Assembly (NCBI GenBank): GCA_963922205.1 | Contig: CAWUHX010000071.1 | Coordinates: 930,001-994,000 of the forward strand | Source: Romanomermis culicivorax | Taxonomy: Eukaryota; Nematoda; Enoplea; Mermithida; Mermithidae | Direction: 5' to 3' | DNA: 64,000 bases | Shown: positions 47,540-61,540 of the stretch, one piece after another | Layout of the letters: the number at the start of each line of letters is the position of its first letter | Position numbering within the stretch: the first letter of the stretch is position 1 | Made by a program: the position numbers and the translations under genes | The notes under the pieces: generated by a model | The model's database searches: none | Told to the model about the DNA's origin: nothing | Seen by the model: only the letters and a program-made list of their open reading frames with translations

Positions 47540-50500
47540 AAATAGTCCCCGTATTTGTTTTTGTCGTATTCGCAGATCGGCGTAGGTGCTTTCGAGTAAT
47601 CGGATGGATGCAGAACTTATAAGTCAAAATTTTTCTTCTTGATACTAGATGGATAAAATGCGAAAATTACGTCCTTGAATCTTCTTCTCGAAATGCTAAA
47701 AATTTGGAGAGACACCCAGTTTTGACACTCGAGATTTTTACGTTTTCAGACACAGCGATTTTGGTACCAATCAATAGATTTTATCAGTGTACAAAAACAG
47801 CGTAAAAACGTTGGATCCGATAATTACTGAAGGCGTTGTAACACCGCAAGACTTCTTCCGCCGATCACTCATATTGATTCGGAATAAACATCCACACTTC
47901 ATGCAAAATGCTCTCCTTCTTTGCCTTACCATACAGGGTTGCCCAAAAAGCGGCCCGCATAAATTGGCTAGTAGCGTCTCAAACAGCGCTGATGGTGTTC
48001 GGTTTTTTTGCTGAACAATTTTTTTCTAGTTTTATACGCCATTGCCCATGAAATCAGGGTGAATTGTCATAGGAGGCAGTCCAAATTCCTCCAGAAATCT
48101 TCGACTATATGGACAACCATTTCTACAGTTATATTACTGTAGAAATGCCTAGACACCAATAAAAATTGAGCTGGCTAATAATATTCTGAGTTATGATTAT
48201 TATCTGATTATCATTAACAAAATTACTGTTGCCAGCCAAATTTTCATTTTTTCGAAATTTTCCACACTTATACCAATGGTGAACTGCAGATGACCCATGA
48301 ATCTATCTAAAACTGAATCTATGAAAATAATGGTGATATTGCGTTTTTTATTTAATAGAATTCTCCTGCGATACGTTTAATCAAATTTATTTTTTGGGAG
48401 CTGTCAAAGAGTTTATGAAAACCGCGAATCGCTTTCAAGTAAGTCAGTCTTTGAATTTCGAAAACAAGTGAAATTCCAATACATGGAAGTAAATTTGTTG
48501 CACGTAGCCTCCAATCTGTACTGATTATTATTCTACAGCAGCTTTAGACGTGCCGTCCTCTGAATCGCTCTGCATTTTGTCGAGCTTTTCACGTGTGAAA
48601 GGGTGACCGTAGAATTCCCATACATATTTTGAAATTGAGAATTGGAAACTTTCAGATGCCTTAAAACATGCTTCAACAGTTAAGTAACTCTGATTTTGTC
48701 GATGGAATTCATATTGAAATAATCTCAGCCTGTATCCGTAGCTATACTGTTCGTAAATATAGAAATTAATCTATCTGGCGTACAGAAACGAGTTTTCATT
48801 CGAAGTTGACTTGTTGAATTCTTTCTAAAAATTGTAACTTGGAGCTAACATGCATCAGGTAGGTATTTTTTTATTACTATGAAGCTCATCCCTGACGTGG
48901 GAACGGATTCCATTTGCATAGTGGTTTCTTCACAGTTTGTGCATTAATTGACGTGAAAGTACTATCAGGTCAGTCTGAAAGCGTGGGCATATCCACAGGA
49001 TTCTTGCGAGACCATCACATCCTTATATCCTGAACAGCCGTCGACACTTTTTTTTGTTGTTCATTGTCAACATTTGCCGAATGATTTCATTCCGATCAAA
49101 TGATCAAGTCTTACGAGGAATATTCTTCAGGTGTAAATTTTAAATATTTGCATGTTATATTGCATTCGATAGCCTATAGGCATGCGAGTAATGTTACACT
49201 AGTCTTTTTTGCCCACAGGCAATATTTACACTAAAATTTGCCTTGATCGCCTATACCCGATCTCTGCAACGGGGAAAGATTAAAGGATACTGGGACAGGC
49301 ATCAGGCAGATTATAGCGTGCACTACAATAATGTCCATTTAAAGAAGCGTTCATCTCTTATGCCCTATGAAATACACAGTTCTAAACTTTGACGAAGTTC
49401 AAGACCCCACAGATCGAAAATGGTACGAGTCCTGGACCCCGTTCTTCGAAGCGCACTTTAGAAAAAAGTAAAAAAACACTATGCGCGAAAGTGTGACTTT
49501 TTCTCAAAGTGCGCTTCGAAAAACCGATGCCAGATTGCCCTCCTCTTGTCCGTATCTGTTATACTTCCGGGTGTAGATTGTTCAGCATGATTATGCGAAT
49601 TTCATTGTAAAGAGGATTATTGGGTAAAATGGTTAGTGTGACATCACTTAGATGGCCATAGGCTACCGAATGCACTATTACATCTAAGATTTTGGAATTT
49701 TCACTTGAAGACTTGGAGACAGATGATCTCAAATGATCTCCTTCACAATGGAATAAGTAACCAGGTGAATACTTCAGAAGTTGAAAACTTCAATTTTTAT
49801 ATCATGAATCCAAAATCAAGAGTTCCAATGTTCGAAATCCAGGGTAAGATTAACGTTCCCATTTTCGCCACGTCCAGTGGCCCTTCTGGTTTTCTGGGGA
49901 TACTTTTTCATTCCTTTAAATTAATGACTGATTACTGAAACGATTTTATCCTAAAATTTACCACCCATTAAGTTTTTCCCTCAAGTGTGATGGCTCTTCC
50001 TGAATCATACTACCCGGTAGGTCGTTCTACCCACATATCACTTACTCAAAAATTTCGTGCGCTTGGAACTTTCAGATTTTGACAATAGTTACTACACACG
50101 TTCTAGGATGGGTTTGCTGGAGTTTTGACCCCGAACCGTTTATTTCCTGGTCTTCAGAAGAATTCTCTGTGACCATAGCAGGATGCAGCAAAAATTTGCC
50201 GAAATCATGGAATTTTTGGCAGTATCTCTGCTCGATGAGAACGCCCATCAATTTGCATATTTTCTATTTCTTCCAAACGAAAATCTCATCTTTTTGATTA
50301 AACTGTTGTCATTATTCCACTCCTATGGACAACGGAAGCATATGCCCCTGTAACTTCATTTTTTCGTGAAAGTCTGAAGAATCACTTGAAACCAACAGAT
50401 TTTAGAAAGAAGATCGATTTTCCACGACATAAAATCTTTTTCTGTGTTCATTTTCATGTTAGCTCTTCTCTCCTTCTTCGATTCTTCTTCTGTATGTTGT

Positions 50501-51032
50501 CTTCGTTTTCCCGCAATAATAAAACATCCAAAATATGTTTTTTAGAACAATCAATGTACATCAGTAAAGAACTTGCTTCGTGTCATTAAATTTTATAAAT
50601 CAAACGAAGATGCTGGAAGGAAATTTTCGTGACGTCGCAGAAAAGCATGCAGTAGCATTCAAAGCACGAAAAAAATCTTGCTTCTACAAAAAAGGATGAA
50701 GATCCCATAAATCAGAGACTGCCAATATTCGTGATGGATGATGCCCATTTCACGCACATTATTTTCTTTTTGTTTCCACACTTTACGATATTATTCCCCA
50801 AATTTTGAGCGCTATCTTTCTGGAGACGCCATTTGGCTCCACAAAATAAGGAAAAAACATCGACATCCGAAATTTTGTTTATGCTCTCGACCCTTTCGAG
50901 AAATGGTTTTTTGGGTTCTTCCCCTTCTACGTAATTTCTAAGTTTTCTTGAAATGCTCTTTTCCTTCATAGCAAAAATTTTATCAGTAAAGCACGAGTGT
51001 ATAAATATATTCTAAATTTTTAATATTCGTAG
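47540..51032. other. Long non-coding stretch
   Basis: No exon with convincing splice sites is seen. A family 2 arm (GCATGCGAGTAATGTTACAC) lies near 49180-49205 and a hairpin at 49445-49520. Short open frames near 47787-48014 and 49705-49938 have no protein-like features that I trust. Confidence 0.35.
49445..49520. repeat. Near-perfect hairpin
   Basis: The arms at 49445-49469 (TTCGAAGCGCACTTT then AGAAAAAAGT) and 49496-49520 are inverted copies with a couple of mismatches, separated by 26 bp that include ATGCGCGAAAG. The loop is too short for a transposon body. It could be a small MITE or an RNA hairpin. Confidence 0.65.
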
Positions 51033-51049
51033 AAAATTTATGCGATTTC

Positions 51050-51223
51050 ATGGCCAAAATTTTCGGTTGTCAAATAAATTTGGAAACATTGGGATTAGTA
51101 GTTAATTTCGCGATTTTGGGTGTTTTACTCATCATGATGTGGACTGTGCTGAAAATTTGGGAAGACAGTTTAACTGCGTCGGGTTACGGTTCGAAATTCA
51201 GGAAATCGTCGCCATCCGAATAG
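51050..51223 (+). CDS. Possible 57-residue single-pass membrane microprotein
   Basis: The open frame runs from ATG 51050 to TAG 51221-51223, and is open upstream to an acceptor-like TTCGTAG at 51032. It has one clear membrane helix (LGLVVNFAILGVLLIMMWTV) between a short Cys-containing N-terminus and a basic tail (YGSKFRKSSPSE). Either it is a stand-alone microprotein or the last exon of a gene whose earlier exons I could not find. No family recognised. Codon use and the clean helix make it better than random ORFs of this size. Confidence 0.4.
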   Translation: MAKIFGCQINLETLGLVVNFAILGVLLIMMWTVLKIWEDSLTASGYGSKFRKSSPSE

Positions 51224-53304
51224 AAAAAAGATTGTTGGATTTTTGAATGATTATATATGGACGAAATACAATCTTCTTTCGACTGCACAATCCTTTGGAA
51301 GATACGATTTCATTGATTTTTCATTTATTGTCTGCGGTTTAACAAAGTTTCATTTTCTGAAAACAAGGCTCACTGCTCGATGTGAAAATTTTATAGAGAT
51401 TATTCTGAATTACTGTATAAACAAATCTTGCAACTTTAATAGCTGATCATTCATTAACTATATTATATTTTTGTAAAATCCGACTCATGGTCACCTATTT
51501 ATTGGCGATGGAGGGATATTTCAGTGACCTGATTTTTGACTCTTCACCTATAGTCTATTTTTTTATAAAACGAAAAAATAGGCATAAAAACCTTCTACTG
51601 TACGATTTCTAGCTCAAGAAATGGTAACCGTAAGCTAAGTAGGCTTGCAGATTTCCATGCGACGTATGGCTTAGCAAGAAAAGCAGACTATAAAGTCTAG
51701 AGTGTTTTGTTTTGTAAGCTTTAATCCTCCGAGTCATTATGTCAGAACAAATAAATACAATACAAAAATAATCACGGGTTTACGGACTGTAGTACTAATG
51801 TTTGGGAACTATGAAGCTAGAAACACTGTCCATATGAAGTGTAAGATTTCTGGAGCTGCAATTGGTTCAAAACCGAAAGAAGCAGCTGTTTTGTGATTGG
51901 TTAATTATTTTTTTATAGAAAATTAATGCAATCAAAGATAATGAGGAGTATATTCCGCGGACAGCGATTTTTCAACCTGCTAGATTTTCTGGCCTTTTGT
52001 TAATGATTGACCTGAAACGTCGCGTCTTTTTCATTTGATATTACCGTATTTTAACCAAACTTTGACTATCTACAAATTCATCAATAAAATGAAGCTACAC
52101 AATTTCAAATCAAGTTTTTTAATAGATCTCAACGGAAACTATCGATAGACATCCAATTTGCTGCGTAACCCCCCAACCTCCCACTCAGATGTATGCTCGG
52201 AATGCTGAGAAAATATAAGAGATTTAGTTTCGATAAAAATTCTGATCTTTTTTTTTGCAAAATTGTCGCATGAATTCGTTTCGGCCGTCCCACCCGCACA
52301 GATAACATTCCTTTTACCACAAAAGAATAATTAGTCCATCACAAAACATCTAGGCACGTCCGTGTTTGATTCTGGACTAATTGCCATTCCGTCAACTGAC
52401 TGAATAACAATTTTTATTTTGAAGTGTCTGTCAACTTTACTTTGAAACAAACGAGGATTGTTTTTGAAAACATTGAATTTCGTGAAAAACGCTTTCTCTG
52501 TTTTTCAACTCGAGGAAAAATTCACATTTTTTCGATTGATGGCTCTCGTATTCCCTACTCATCATAGCAATGAGAATTTCAATAAAATGAGAACTGTCCT
52601 GAAGTTTGTTAGGCACGTTCTGCAAGTAAATTGCACTGATCTCACAATGAATGAAACTTCAATTCTACGTTTTTATGAATATTCAATTTTGAGTTGAGTT
52701 TCTTCTTTGAAACTCACACGGTTTGCCAATTCTCCAGGTTTGTCTTCGAATAATCGCACATTTTGGAAAATTTTGCAAAACTCACGCATTACTGAAAAAC
52801 TAGTTTTCTACCTATTAGCCAAATTTTCTTCAGCGAAGTATTTTTTGTATGGACTGTTCTTACAGAATGCTCCTTCTTCAGATTCTTACTTTTTTGCAGG
52901 TGAGTGACTAATGCTTTGAAGATGCGTGCGATTGACATTCTATGTATAACTTTTTAGGTTTTCATCATTTCACTGCATTTCCCACGAGAAGGTAAATTTC
53001 TTTTGCTTGTTAGGGGATTCTTCTGAAATTCGATTATTGTTTCAGCCAAGACTCACCATGAAGCATGGATGAATTCAGGTTAGAAAAATCATTGTAGTTA
53101 GACGAAGAAAGATTCTGATTTTTCAACGTCTTTCTCGTAGTGATTTTTAACATTAAAAGTATGTAGTAAAGATCCACGACTCGGCAAATACTCGACGTTT
53201 TCGGAAACTCGTTAGTATTTAATTAAATGACAAAATAACTAAGTGGCGTATAAACATTTTTTACATCCTATGTTATTTCAGAAGATTATCCAGGGTTTCA
53301 AACG

Positions 53305-53935
53305 AGGGAACACTGGTGGAAATTCTTAAATAAATAATGTTATGGTGGATTCGATAGACTAAAGTGAACTGAGTAATGTTACACTAGGCTCTTCCCAGTG
53401 AACTTTATTTTCGCTTAAACTCGCATAATATGCTTATTTACACTAAAATTCGCATGATATGCTTATTTACACTAAAATTCGCATGATGTACTTTAAGGAT
53501 AAGTCTGATTGTACTATATCAACAACCAAACAAGCATGCAAAATTCAATCGAAAAGTATTTATGAGAACTGTAATATTGCCCACGTGATCGGTTGCTGAT
53601 CTGTAATATTTTCTGAGATGAGCCTGAAGTTCAACAAATTTTGAACAGCCCTAGATTGGTAAGAGCCTGAGATCCATTCACGAGTATGTGAAGTAATTTT
53701 TAGCTCACGGTGTGCTCTATCAAATTTTATTTTCCGCATGTTTGTATCAGTCGTATAATTGTTGTTTCTGAAATTATAATTGCTGAAATCAGGTATAACC
53801 GTATTTGTCATGCTATGCTATTTTTATGCAAAACTTGATGTAAATAAGGCCCACTGGGAAGAACGACTTGCGTAACATTACTCGTCTCGCTTGAGGCTAT
53901 CGTGGGCACTATAACTAGAATTTTGTTCCCTGGTA
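53305..53935. mobile_element. Family 2 element with long terminal inverted repeats
   Basis: The left arm (about 53305-53402, containing GAACTGAGTAATGTTACACT and CTCTTCCCAGTG) and the right arm (about 53847-53935, containing CACTGGGAAGAACGACTTGC and GTAACATTACTCGTCTCGC) are imperfect inverted copies of roughly 90 bp. Single arms of the same family occur near 19.7 and 49.2 kb. No transposase is encoded between them. Confidence 0.6.
53425..53495. repeat. Short tandem repeat, 28-bp unit
   Basis: A unit with ATTCGCATGATATGCTTATT and TACACTAAA is repeated about two and a half times inside the family 2 element. Confidence 0.6.
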
Positions 53936-55380
53936 ATTATTTCTCATTTCTAATTAGCTTTCTGGGAGGGCAATGATTATCACATGACTATGATTTACTA
54001 TGCTACATAATTCCATCATCAGACTGAAATTTTTCCTCCTTGATGAAATGTGACAAGATCAAAATGGATAAAAATCCGAAAGTATCATATCAAAGCGGGA
54101 GGTCTAGTTGTTCAGTGTGACAATGAGGAGGATCAATATGCTCAATCGGGGTCTTGAGGACAGTCGCACTTTTTGTGAAAGATGAATACTGTAGCAACCA
54201 AGGCAGTAAATTAGCATAATATTGATTAGTAGTGGCTGTCGTTGGCACTAAGGAGTAGACATACAAAGGGTGCATGGCGTTAAAAAAAAGGATCACAGCA
54301 ACCTTACTGTTGATTTGCGTGTTCTTGGTTTGACACGTGTTCATTTGACATACCGTATCTTCTATGTAGAATGTAAATACTTCTCACGACCGTAGAGGCT
54401 AATAAAAAACTCACCATTCTTCGCATATATAGAAAATCTCCTAGAAGGCCAGATCATAGATACAAAACCAAAACTGAAATCGCTGTGAGTAGAAGCGTAG
54501 TAGAAACTTACAAATCTATAGTAGAAACTTAGAATCCAATAAGCAATAACTCTCAGAAAATCTCCGTTACTTTTTTAACCTGATCAACTGCGATCATGAA
54601 AAAGTCACTTTCTCTAGCTACCTGATGAACTAAATTTTACTGACTTTCATTCGTCGATTCTCTTGGAATAAAAACGTTTCAGGTGCAGGAATGAAAATCG
54701 CAGTTTTTTCCTGACACATTATCAAAAGTATACCTCTGAGCGTCAAACGTAGAAATCCAATTTACTACCCGTACTGAATCTGAGCTAATCCGCGCGTTGA
54801 GCTTTTTGCACCTTTTCATGATCACGCACTCGATAGTTTTTGAAAATTTCTGACTTTTTACGGACATCCTTATGAAAAACGAGGATACCTTCAAGCTGAC
54901 TCAAAATTTTCATGTAATTATCAAACAAGATACACTGTACGATAAAACAGTTGGGAGCACAAGAGCTTTTCTTATAATGAAAAAATAAGCACCTATAAGA
55001 AAGCAAAAAAATATATTTTCTAATTTGGGCACACGGTCCTTGACTCTCGTGAGCAGCATTCTGTTGCACGGATAACATTCCATGATAGAAGATAGCCTGA
55101 ATCATGTAAATTTTTCTAGGGAAATTCGAAGGCGACATCGGTGGCTTGGAAATATTGTCAACTGATTCAGTAATTAATGAATACAGGGTGCCTTACGTAC
55201 CGTGTATGTCAGCTTTACTTCAGCTTATTTGATAATGCATGATATTAAGATAATAGTTTGAGTACCTACTGTGTTATCCAATTGATATTACTAAATTGAA
55301 CTCCATCACTAATTGTAAGGCACTCTGAATTGTTCTTTGTAAAAATTTCAACTTTGCCTGATTTAGCTTGGAATTTTTAG

Positions 55381-57192
<1,812 letters not shown>

Positions 57193-57269
57193 AGAACTGC
57201 AGTTAGACAAGCATACCCTTTGAAGAAGTTTTGACCCGAGAAAGTTATAAATAGAGATTGTGTAGTGGG

Positions 57270-57366
57270 TGGCCGACTGTGCCGTCTGGCCGACTGTAGC
57301 GGCTGGCCGACTGTACCGGGTGGCCGACTGTAGCACATGGCCGACTGTACCGAATGGCCGAATTCA
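57270..57366. repeat. Minisatellite, 17-bp unit
   Basis: TGGCCGACTGTRSC plus three variable bases is repeated five to six times at exact 17-bp steps (57270, 57287, 57304, 57321, 57338, 57355). It lies 80 bp after the astacin stop codon. Confidence 0.85.
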
Positions 57367-57719
57367 ATTTGGAATATTTTATATGTAAGTCGAACCTTAT
57401 GCAAAACGTTTTCGCACGAAATGTGAATAAAATGTTGCTAAATATAGGTTTCAATGCACAAGATATCATCAAAAAATGCAAGAGCGACACAAAAATATGC
57501 TAATTATCTACAGAAATATGCCCTTCATAATTTTTTAATTCATTATAAAAGCTTATATTCATTGATTCTATCGACTTTTTTAAATATTTTTGTAACAAAA
57601 AAACTATGAATAAAATATGTTAGAACTTGGCAAAAAATAGAATTTTCAAGAAAGATAGAACAACAACAACGGAATTTCGTCTAAACTTGAGTAAATCATC
57701 TAAGGGTCGTTCTCTGGAA
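57367..57719. other. Spacer between the astacin gene and element 2
   Basis: AT-rich and without a gene that I can support. It contains a few AATAAAA-type hexamers (for example near 57427) that could serve the astacin transcript. Confidence 0.3.
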
Positions 57720-58623
57720 TGTCTCTGGCTCAATACTTTATTCACATTAGCTTAGCACAATTGTTGCATTCGTAATACACGGTTTGCAAACCATCAAATC
57801 CTCGTTTAGTTTCATTCTTTTTGAAAAGCCAAAAATGATTGGAATTTGTGCGACTTTCGCACTTGAGCAATATTGAATTCCCATGAACTGTCAACTGATA
57901 TTTTGCAGCCCCAAAATCATTTTCACTCATTTTTATAACAAATATACTCAACAAAGTGAACGGATATGTCAGGGCAAATGACAAAATGAAAAATGAAGAT
58001 TTTTGGGATTTTTTATTAAATAAACTAACAATTTAAAAAACTACTTTTCCGTGCGTAAAACAAACGTGGCGCCATAATTGCTCGATAAAGGTATAACCAA
58101 ATGCCCAACGGCGAACTATAGTAATTTTAAACTAACAAATTGCGAGAAATTTAGGCTAACCAAATACACTAAAATTTATTATTAGAAGATTGGTATTTAT
58201 AGAAAACTGGTAATGCTAGGTTATATTAAGGAGGTTTTTATGGTAGAAGATTACGGTAGTTAAGGTGTGATAAAGTTTAGCTATGTTTCATTATGGTTAG
58301 ACAAGAATAGGACATTGGATCGGATATTTTCGTAAGATAGCTGGACTAGGTAGCATTTGCTATGATAAATAGTTGACAGATGCATAAAGGCCAAACTGCA
58401 TTAGCCGAGGCTAATGAATCAACCACATATGCTTACTATAGGATTGATAAGTTCGGGATTAATGTTTTGATGCAAATTGGTCAGAGTTTGGAATTTTTGG
58501 GAATGGCAGTGTTAGGAACCAGTGACAGGATTACAAATATCGTCTAGAAATAATAAAAATAAGAAAACAATTTGTCATAATAAAACTACAGTAAACTTTA
58601 TCTAAAAATGATTCTTCTTTACA
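57720..58623 (-). repeat. Probable 3' LTR of element 2
   Basis: On the minus strand it starts TGTAAAGAAGAATC directly after the purine tract. AATAAA lies near 57737-57743, and the terminal CA could be at 57720-57721 (GAGCCAGAGACA). The partner LTR is outside the window, so the outer border is a guess. Confidence 0.45.
57742..57984 (-). CDS. Short ORF resembling half of a FLYWCH-type zinc finger
   Basis: An 80-residue minus-strand frame ends NHFWLFKKNETKRGFDGLQT and YYECNNCAKLM. An aromatic start, a basic middle and a YYEC-x2-C ending are what the first half of a FLYWCH zinc finger looks like; the closing histidines are missing. The ORF is inside what I call the LTR, so either the LTR border is wrong or the resemblance is fortuitous. 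Low weight. Confidence 0.2.
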   Translation of the reverse strand: MSFALTYPFTLLSIFVIKMSENDFGAAKYQLTVHGNSILLKCESRTNSNHFWLFKKNETKRGFDGLQTVYYECNNCAKLM

Positions 58624-58634
58624 TTCCCCCGCTT
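58624..58634 (-). promoter_or_regulatory. Polypurine tract of element 2
   Basis: The minus strand reads AGCGGGGGAA directly before TGTAAAG. This is the expected plus-strand primer site for reverse transcription at the start of the 3' LTR. It lies only about 30 bp after the pol stop. Confidence 0.65.
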
Positions 58635-58661
58635 GATAACGAATGCCCTCGTTCAAACAGA

Positions 58662-59960
58662 TCACTTTCTTGTCCATAAGTTATATGTATGCTGATTTTG
58701 ACGATCTTGTGTACGATCTGACATCAAATTTTCGTCCATTGCTTTATTCTCTTTTTCATTCGAATTCACCAAAGGTACATTTTCTTCTTTTCGATTTTCT
58801 TGATCATGACGTCCAACAAACGGTCGAGAACAATTGGCATGAATGGTCTCCAAGTCAGTCGAACTGTTAGGATTTTCAATGAAAAGATTGGGGTACTTTA
58901 TATTGACAATTTTGTAAGGGCCTTGAAAAATAGGCTGTAACTTTTTAGCTTGGTTTTTGCGAATCATTTGGGATTCCTTCCAAACGTAGTCACCAATTTT
59001 GTATATGATATTATTTTCATTTTTATCACACATTTGCTTATATTTTTCTTGAGCTTTCAGGACTTGATCTTGGTTAATGGTTTATGCTTGTGTGAAATGT
59101 TTTTTGACTTCTAAATGATAATCATCAAGGTCAATAAAGCAGATTGACGGGTTAAAGTTAAGGGCAGCATCTATCGGAAGTTTTGGTAAACGACCATACA
59201 TTAGTTGAAAGGGTGAATGATTAGTGCTAGCATTGATATGGATATTGGTTGCAAAAATAGCATATGATAAATGCTGGTCCCAATCTGCATGGTTGCCATT
59301 CTGAATGTACATTCGGATTCGGGTAATTAAGGTTTGATTGGCATGCTCAACTTCTCCATTAGCTATGGGGTGATAAGCTGAGGTATGTATTTTTCTTATT
59401 TTAATAAGTTGAGTGATTTCGGTCATGAGCTTTGATGTAAAATCTGTCCCTTGATCGGACTGTAAAATGCTTGGAGCTCCATGACGACAAACTATGTGAT
59501 TTACAAAAAGTTGTGCTATAGTATTAGCTGTGATATCAGGTGTTGCGAATGCTTCAATATACTTTGTAAAATAGTCGATAAAAACAACGATAAAACGATT
59601 TCCTTGTTGGGTCAGTGGTAAGGGACCCATACAGTCTACAGCAATTTTTTCAAAAGGTCCATCGATTGGGATTGGTTTTAATGAAGCTTTAATCTTTTTC
59701 CGCATTGGTTTATTTTTCTGGCAGATTGTACAGGTTTTACAATAATTTGTTATATCTTTCGTTAAGGTTTGCCAAAAATATCATTTTTCAATTAACTGTA
59801 TGATCTTCTTTGAACCAAAATGTCCTGCTAGTTCATCATCATGATGAGTTTGGATGACTAAGTTTATCAATGATGTGAGAATTACGATTTTATGAATATC
59901 ATTCTCGATTTTATATAATATGTTATTTTTGAGCAGATAAGTTGGGAAAGCATCACTTTC
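58662..59960 (-). pseudogene. pol: Element 2 integrase, two in-frame stops
   Basis: The integrase joins the element DNA into the genome. The zinc finger (HHDDELAGHFG ... YCKTCTICQKN, about 59720-59850) is interrupted by TGA at 59781-59783 just before YFWQTL. The catalytic core (59705-59082) has VDCMGPLPL, SDQGTDF and NGEVEHANQTL; all three acids are present, although the family usually has ER where this has EH. TAA at 59082-59084 separates the C-terminal part (59033-58662), which stays in frame and has the GPY/F motif (FQGPYKIVNIKYPNLF). Confidence 0.82.
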
Positions 59961-60871
59961 TTCTCTTCCTTCACCAAATTATGTGATTATTGATATCAAG
60001 AGTTCGTCATTTCTCTGCTAATTTTCCAAGTCAATTTGTTCTTCAGAGATGGGGTTGATGTTAAACTCATATTGTTTTGTTTCTTGTGGACGTACAATGT
60101 CATCAATTTCTATATCAAATACAGGTTTAGCTGTTGGATCAGGGAGTCTTGAGAACGTGTCTGCATTGGAATTAGCATGTCCTTTTCTGGGCTGAATGTT
60201 CAATTTTGTACCTGCTAATGCTAGTCCCCAGCAAATTATACGTTTATTAGGGTTTGATTTTTCCAAAACTGATTCTATAGCCGTATGATTGGTTTGAATG
60301 GTAACTTCTTGTTGATAAAGATATGGGTGGAAATACTTTACAAATTCTATGACTGCTAAAGTTTCAAGTTCAGTGATCGGATAATTTTTCTCTGCTGGTT
60401 TTAAAGTTCTGCTTGCAAAAGCAACAGGGTGCTCTTTAGTATTAGAATCAATTTGAGTGAGAACAGCTCCTATACCTTCTCTGGATGCATCAGTTTGTAG
60501 AATGAATGGTTTTGTGAAATCCGGATGGTTCAGAATTGGTGGATTAATTAGTTTACTTTTCAGGTTTTCAAAAGCTGTCATTTGTCTTTCCCCCATGCAA
60601 ATTTTGCATTCTTTTTCAAGAGTTCAGTCAAAGGTTGAGAGATTTGAGCACAGTTTGGTATAAACTTTCTATAATACAATATAAGACCTAGGAATGATTT
60701 TACTTCTTTTACCATTTTGGGTGCCTGAATAATTTTCACAGCTTGGATTTTCGAGTCATCTGGGCTAATGCCTTTAGCTGATATTTTGTAACCAAGATAT
60801 TTGACTTCTTGAAAGCTAAATCTACATTTGTTAAGACGTAATTTCATTCCACCTTGCTGTAAACGATCCAA
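59961..60871 (-). pseudogene. pol: Element 2 RNase H and reverse transcriptase thumb/connection, frameshifted
   Basis: 60871-60578 encodes the RT thumb (LRLNKCRFSFQEVKYLGYKI, VKSFLGLILYYRKFIPN). The frame is lost near 60590, inside the FAWG motif, and regained in the overlapping frame 60596-60018, which has the RNase H motifs FILQTDASREGIGAVLTQ, ELETLAVIEF and QTNHTAIESV. TAG at 60018-60020 and TAA at 59979-59981 follow in the connector to integrase. Confidence 0.8.
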
Positions 60872-61540
60872 AAGTGCTTCAGGTCAGAAAGCATTTGATT
60901 GTGTGATTTGGAAAATATGAGAATGTCGTCAAGGTAGACTAGACATGTGGACCATTGTAAACCAGATAAAAGTAGGTCCATTAACCTCTGAAAAGTGGCA
61001 GGCGCATTACACAAACTAAAGGGTAGGTAATTAAATTAATATAGACCAGTTGGGGTCAAAAACGCTGTTTTTTCTTGGTCCTGAGGTGCGATAGGAATGG
61101 ACCAATATGCATTGGCTTGGTCTATGGTTGTAAAGTACAACATGCCATTTAGTGTGTCTAGGATGTCGTCGATTTTGGGTAAGGGGTACACATTCTTTTT
61201 TGTCACTTCGTTTAAACCACGAAAATCAATGCATAATCAGTATCCACCATCTTTCTTTGGTACCAAAACTGAGTTGGTAGACCATGGTGAAGTACTTTTT
61301 TGTATGATATGTTTAGCTTCCATGGCTTTTACTTCATTTGTGATAATTTCTTTCTCCTTCGGAGATGTTCGGAAAGGATACTTTCTGATAGGTTTGTGAT
61401 CAGCAGTGTTAATTTCATGTTGAACTAATGTAGTTTTTCCTGTGTCTTTTTCATCAAGTGCATATAAATGAGGATAGTGCAATAGTAAATCAAAAAGTTT
61501 GTTTTTGTCTGGTTCATTCAAATGAAGTGAAACATTACAA
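60872..61540 (-). pseudogene. pol: Element 2 reverse transcriptase fingers and palm, interrupted
   Basis: The fingers read SPWSTNSVLVPKKDGGY, then TGA at 61237-61239 in place of the conserved Arg before LCIDFRGLN. TAA at 61036-61038 lies where Gln is usual before FNYLPFSLCNAPATFQ. The palm active site is intact as CLVYLDDILIFS (near 60925-60955). A frameshift near 60890 precedes the thumb. Confidence 0.82.

Larger units (their letters stand above)
51224..55380. other. Non-coding stretch before the astacin exons
   Basis: The signal-peptide and propeptide exons of the astacin gene should lie here, but I could not identify them. A family 3 terminus (TATAGTCTATTTTTTTATAAA) lies near 51552. Small segments between splice-like sites at 52900-53090 are not convincing as exons. 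Confidence 0.35.

Noticed and set aside
47787-48014. 75-codon frame in the spacer after the arrestin-type gene
   Set aside because: No family resemblance, no splice context, composition like surrounding non-coding DNA.
53425-53495. CRISPR-like array
   Set aside because: Only two to three adjacent 28-bp tandem copies without spacers, in eukaryotic DNA.
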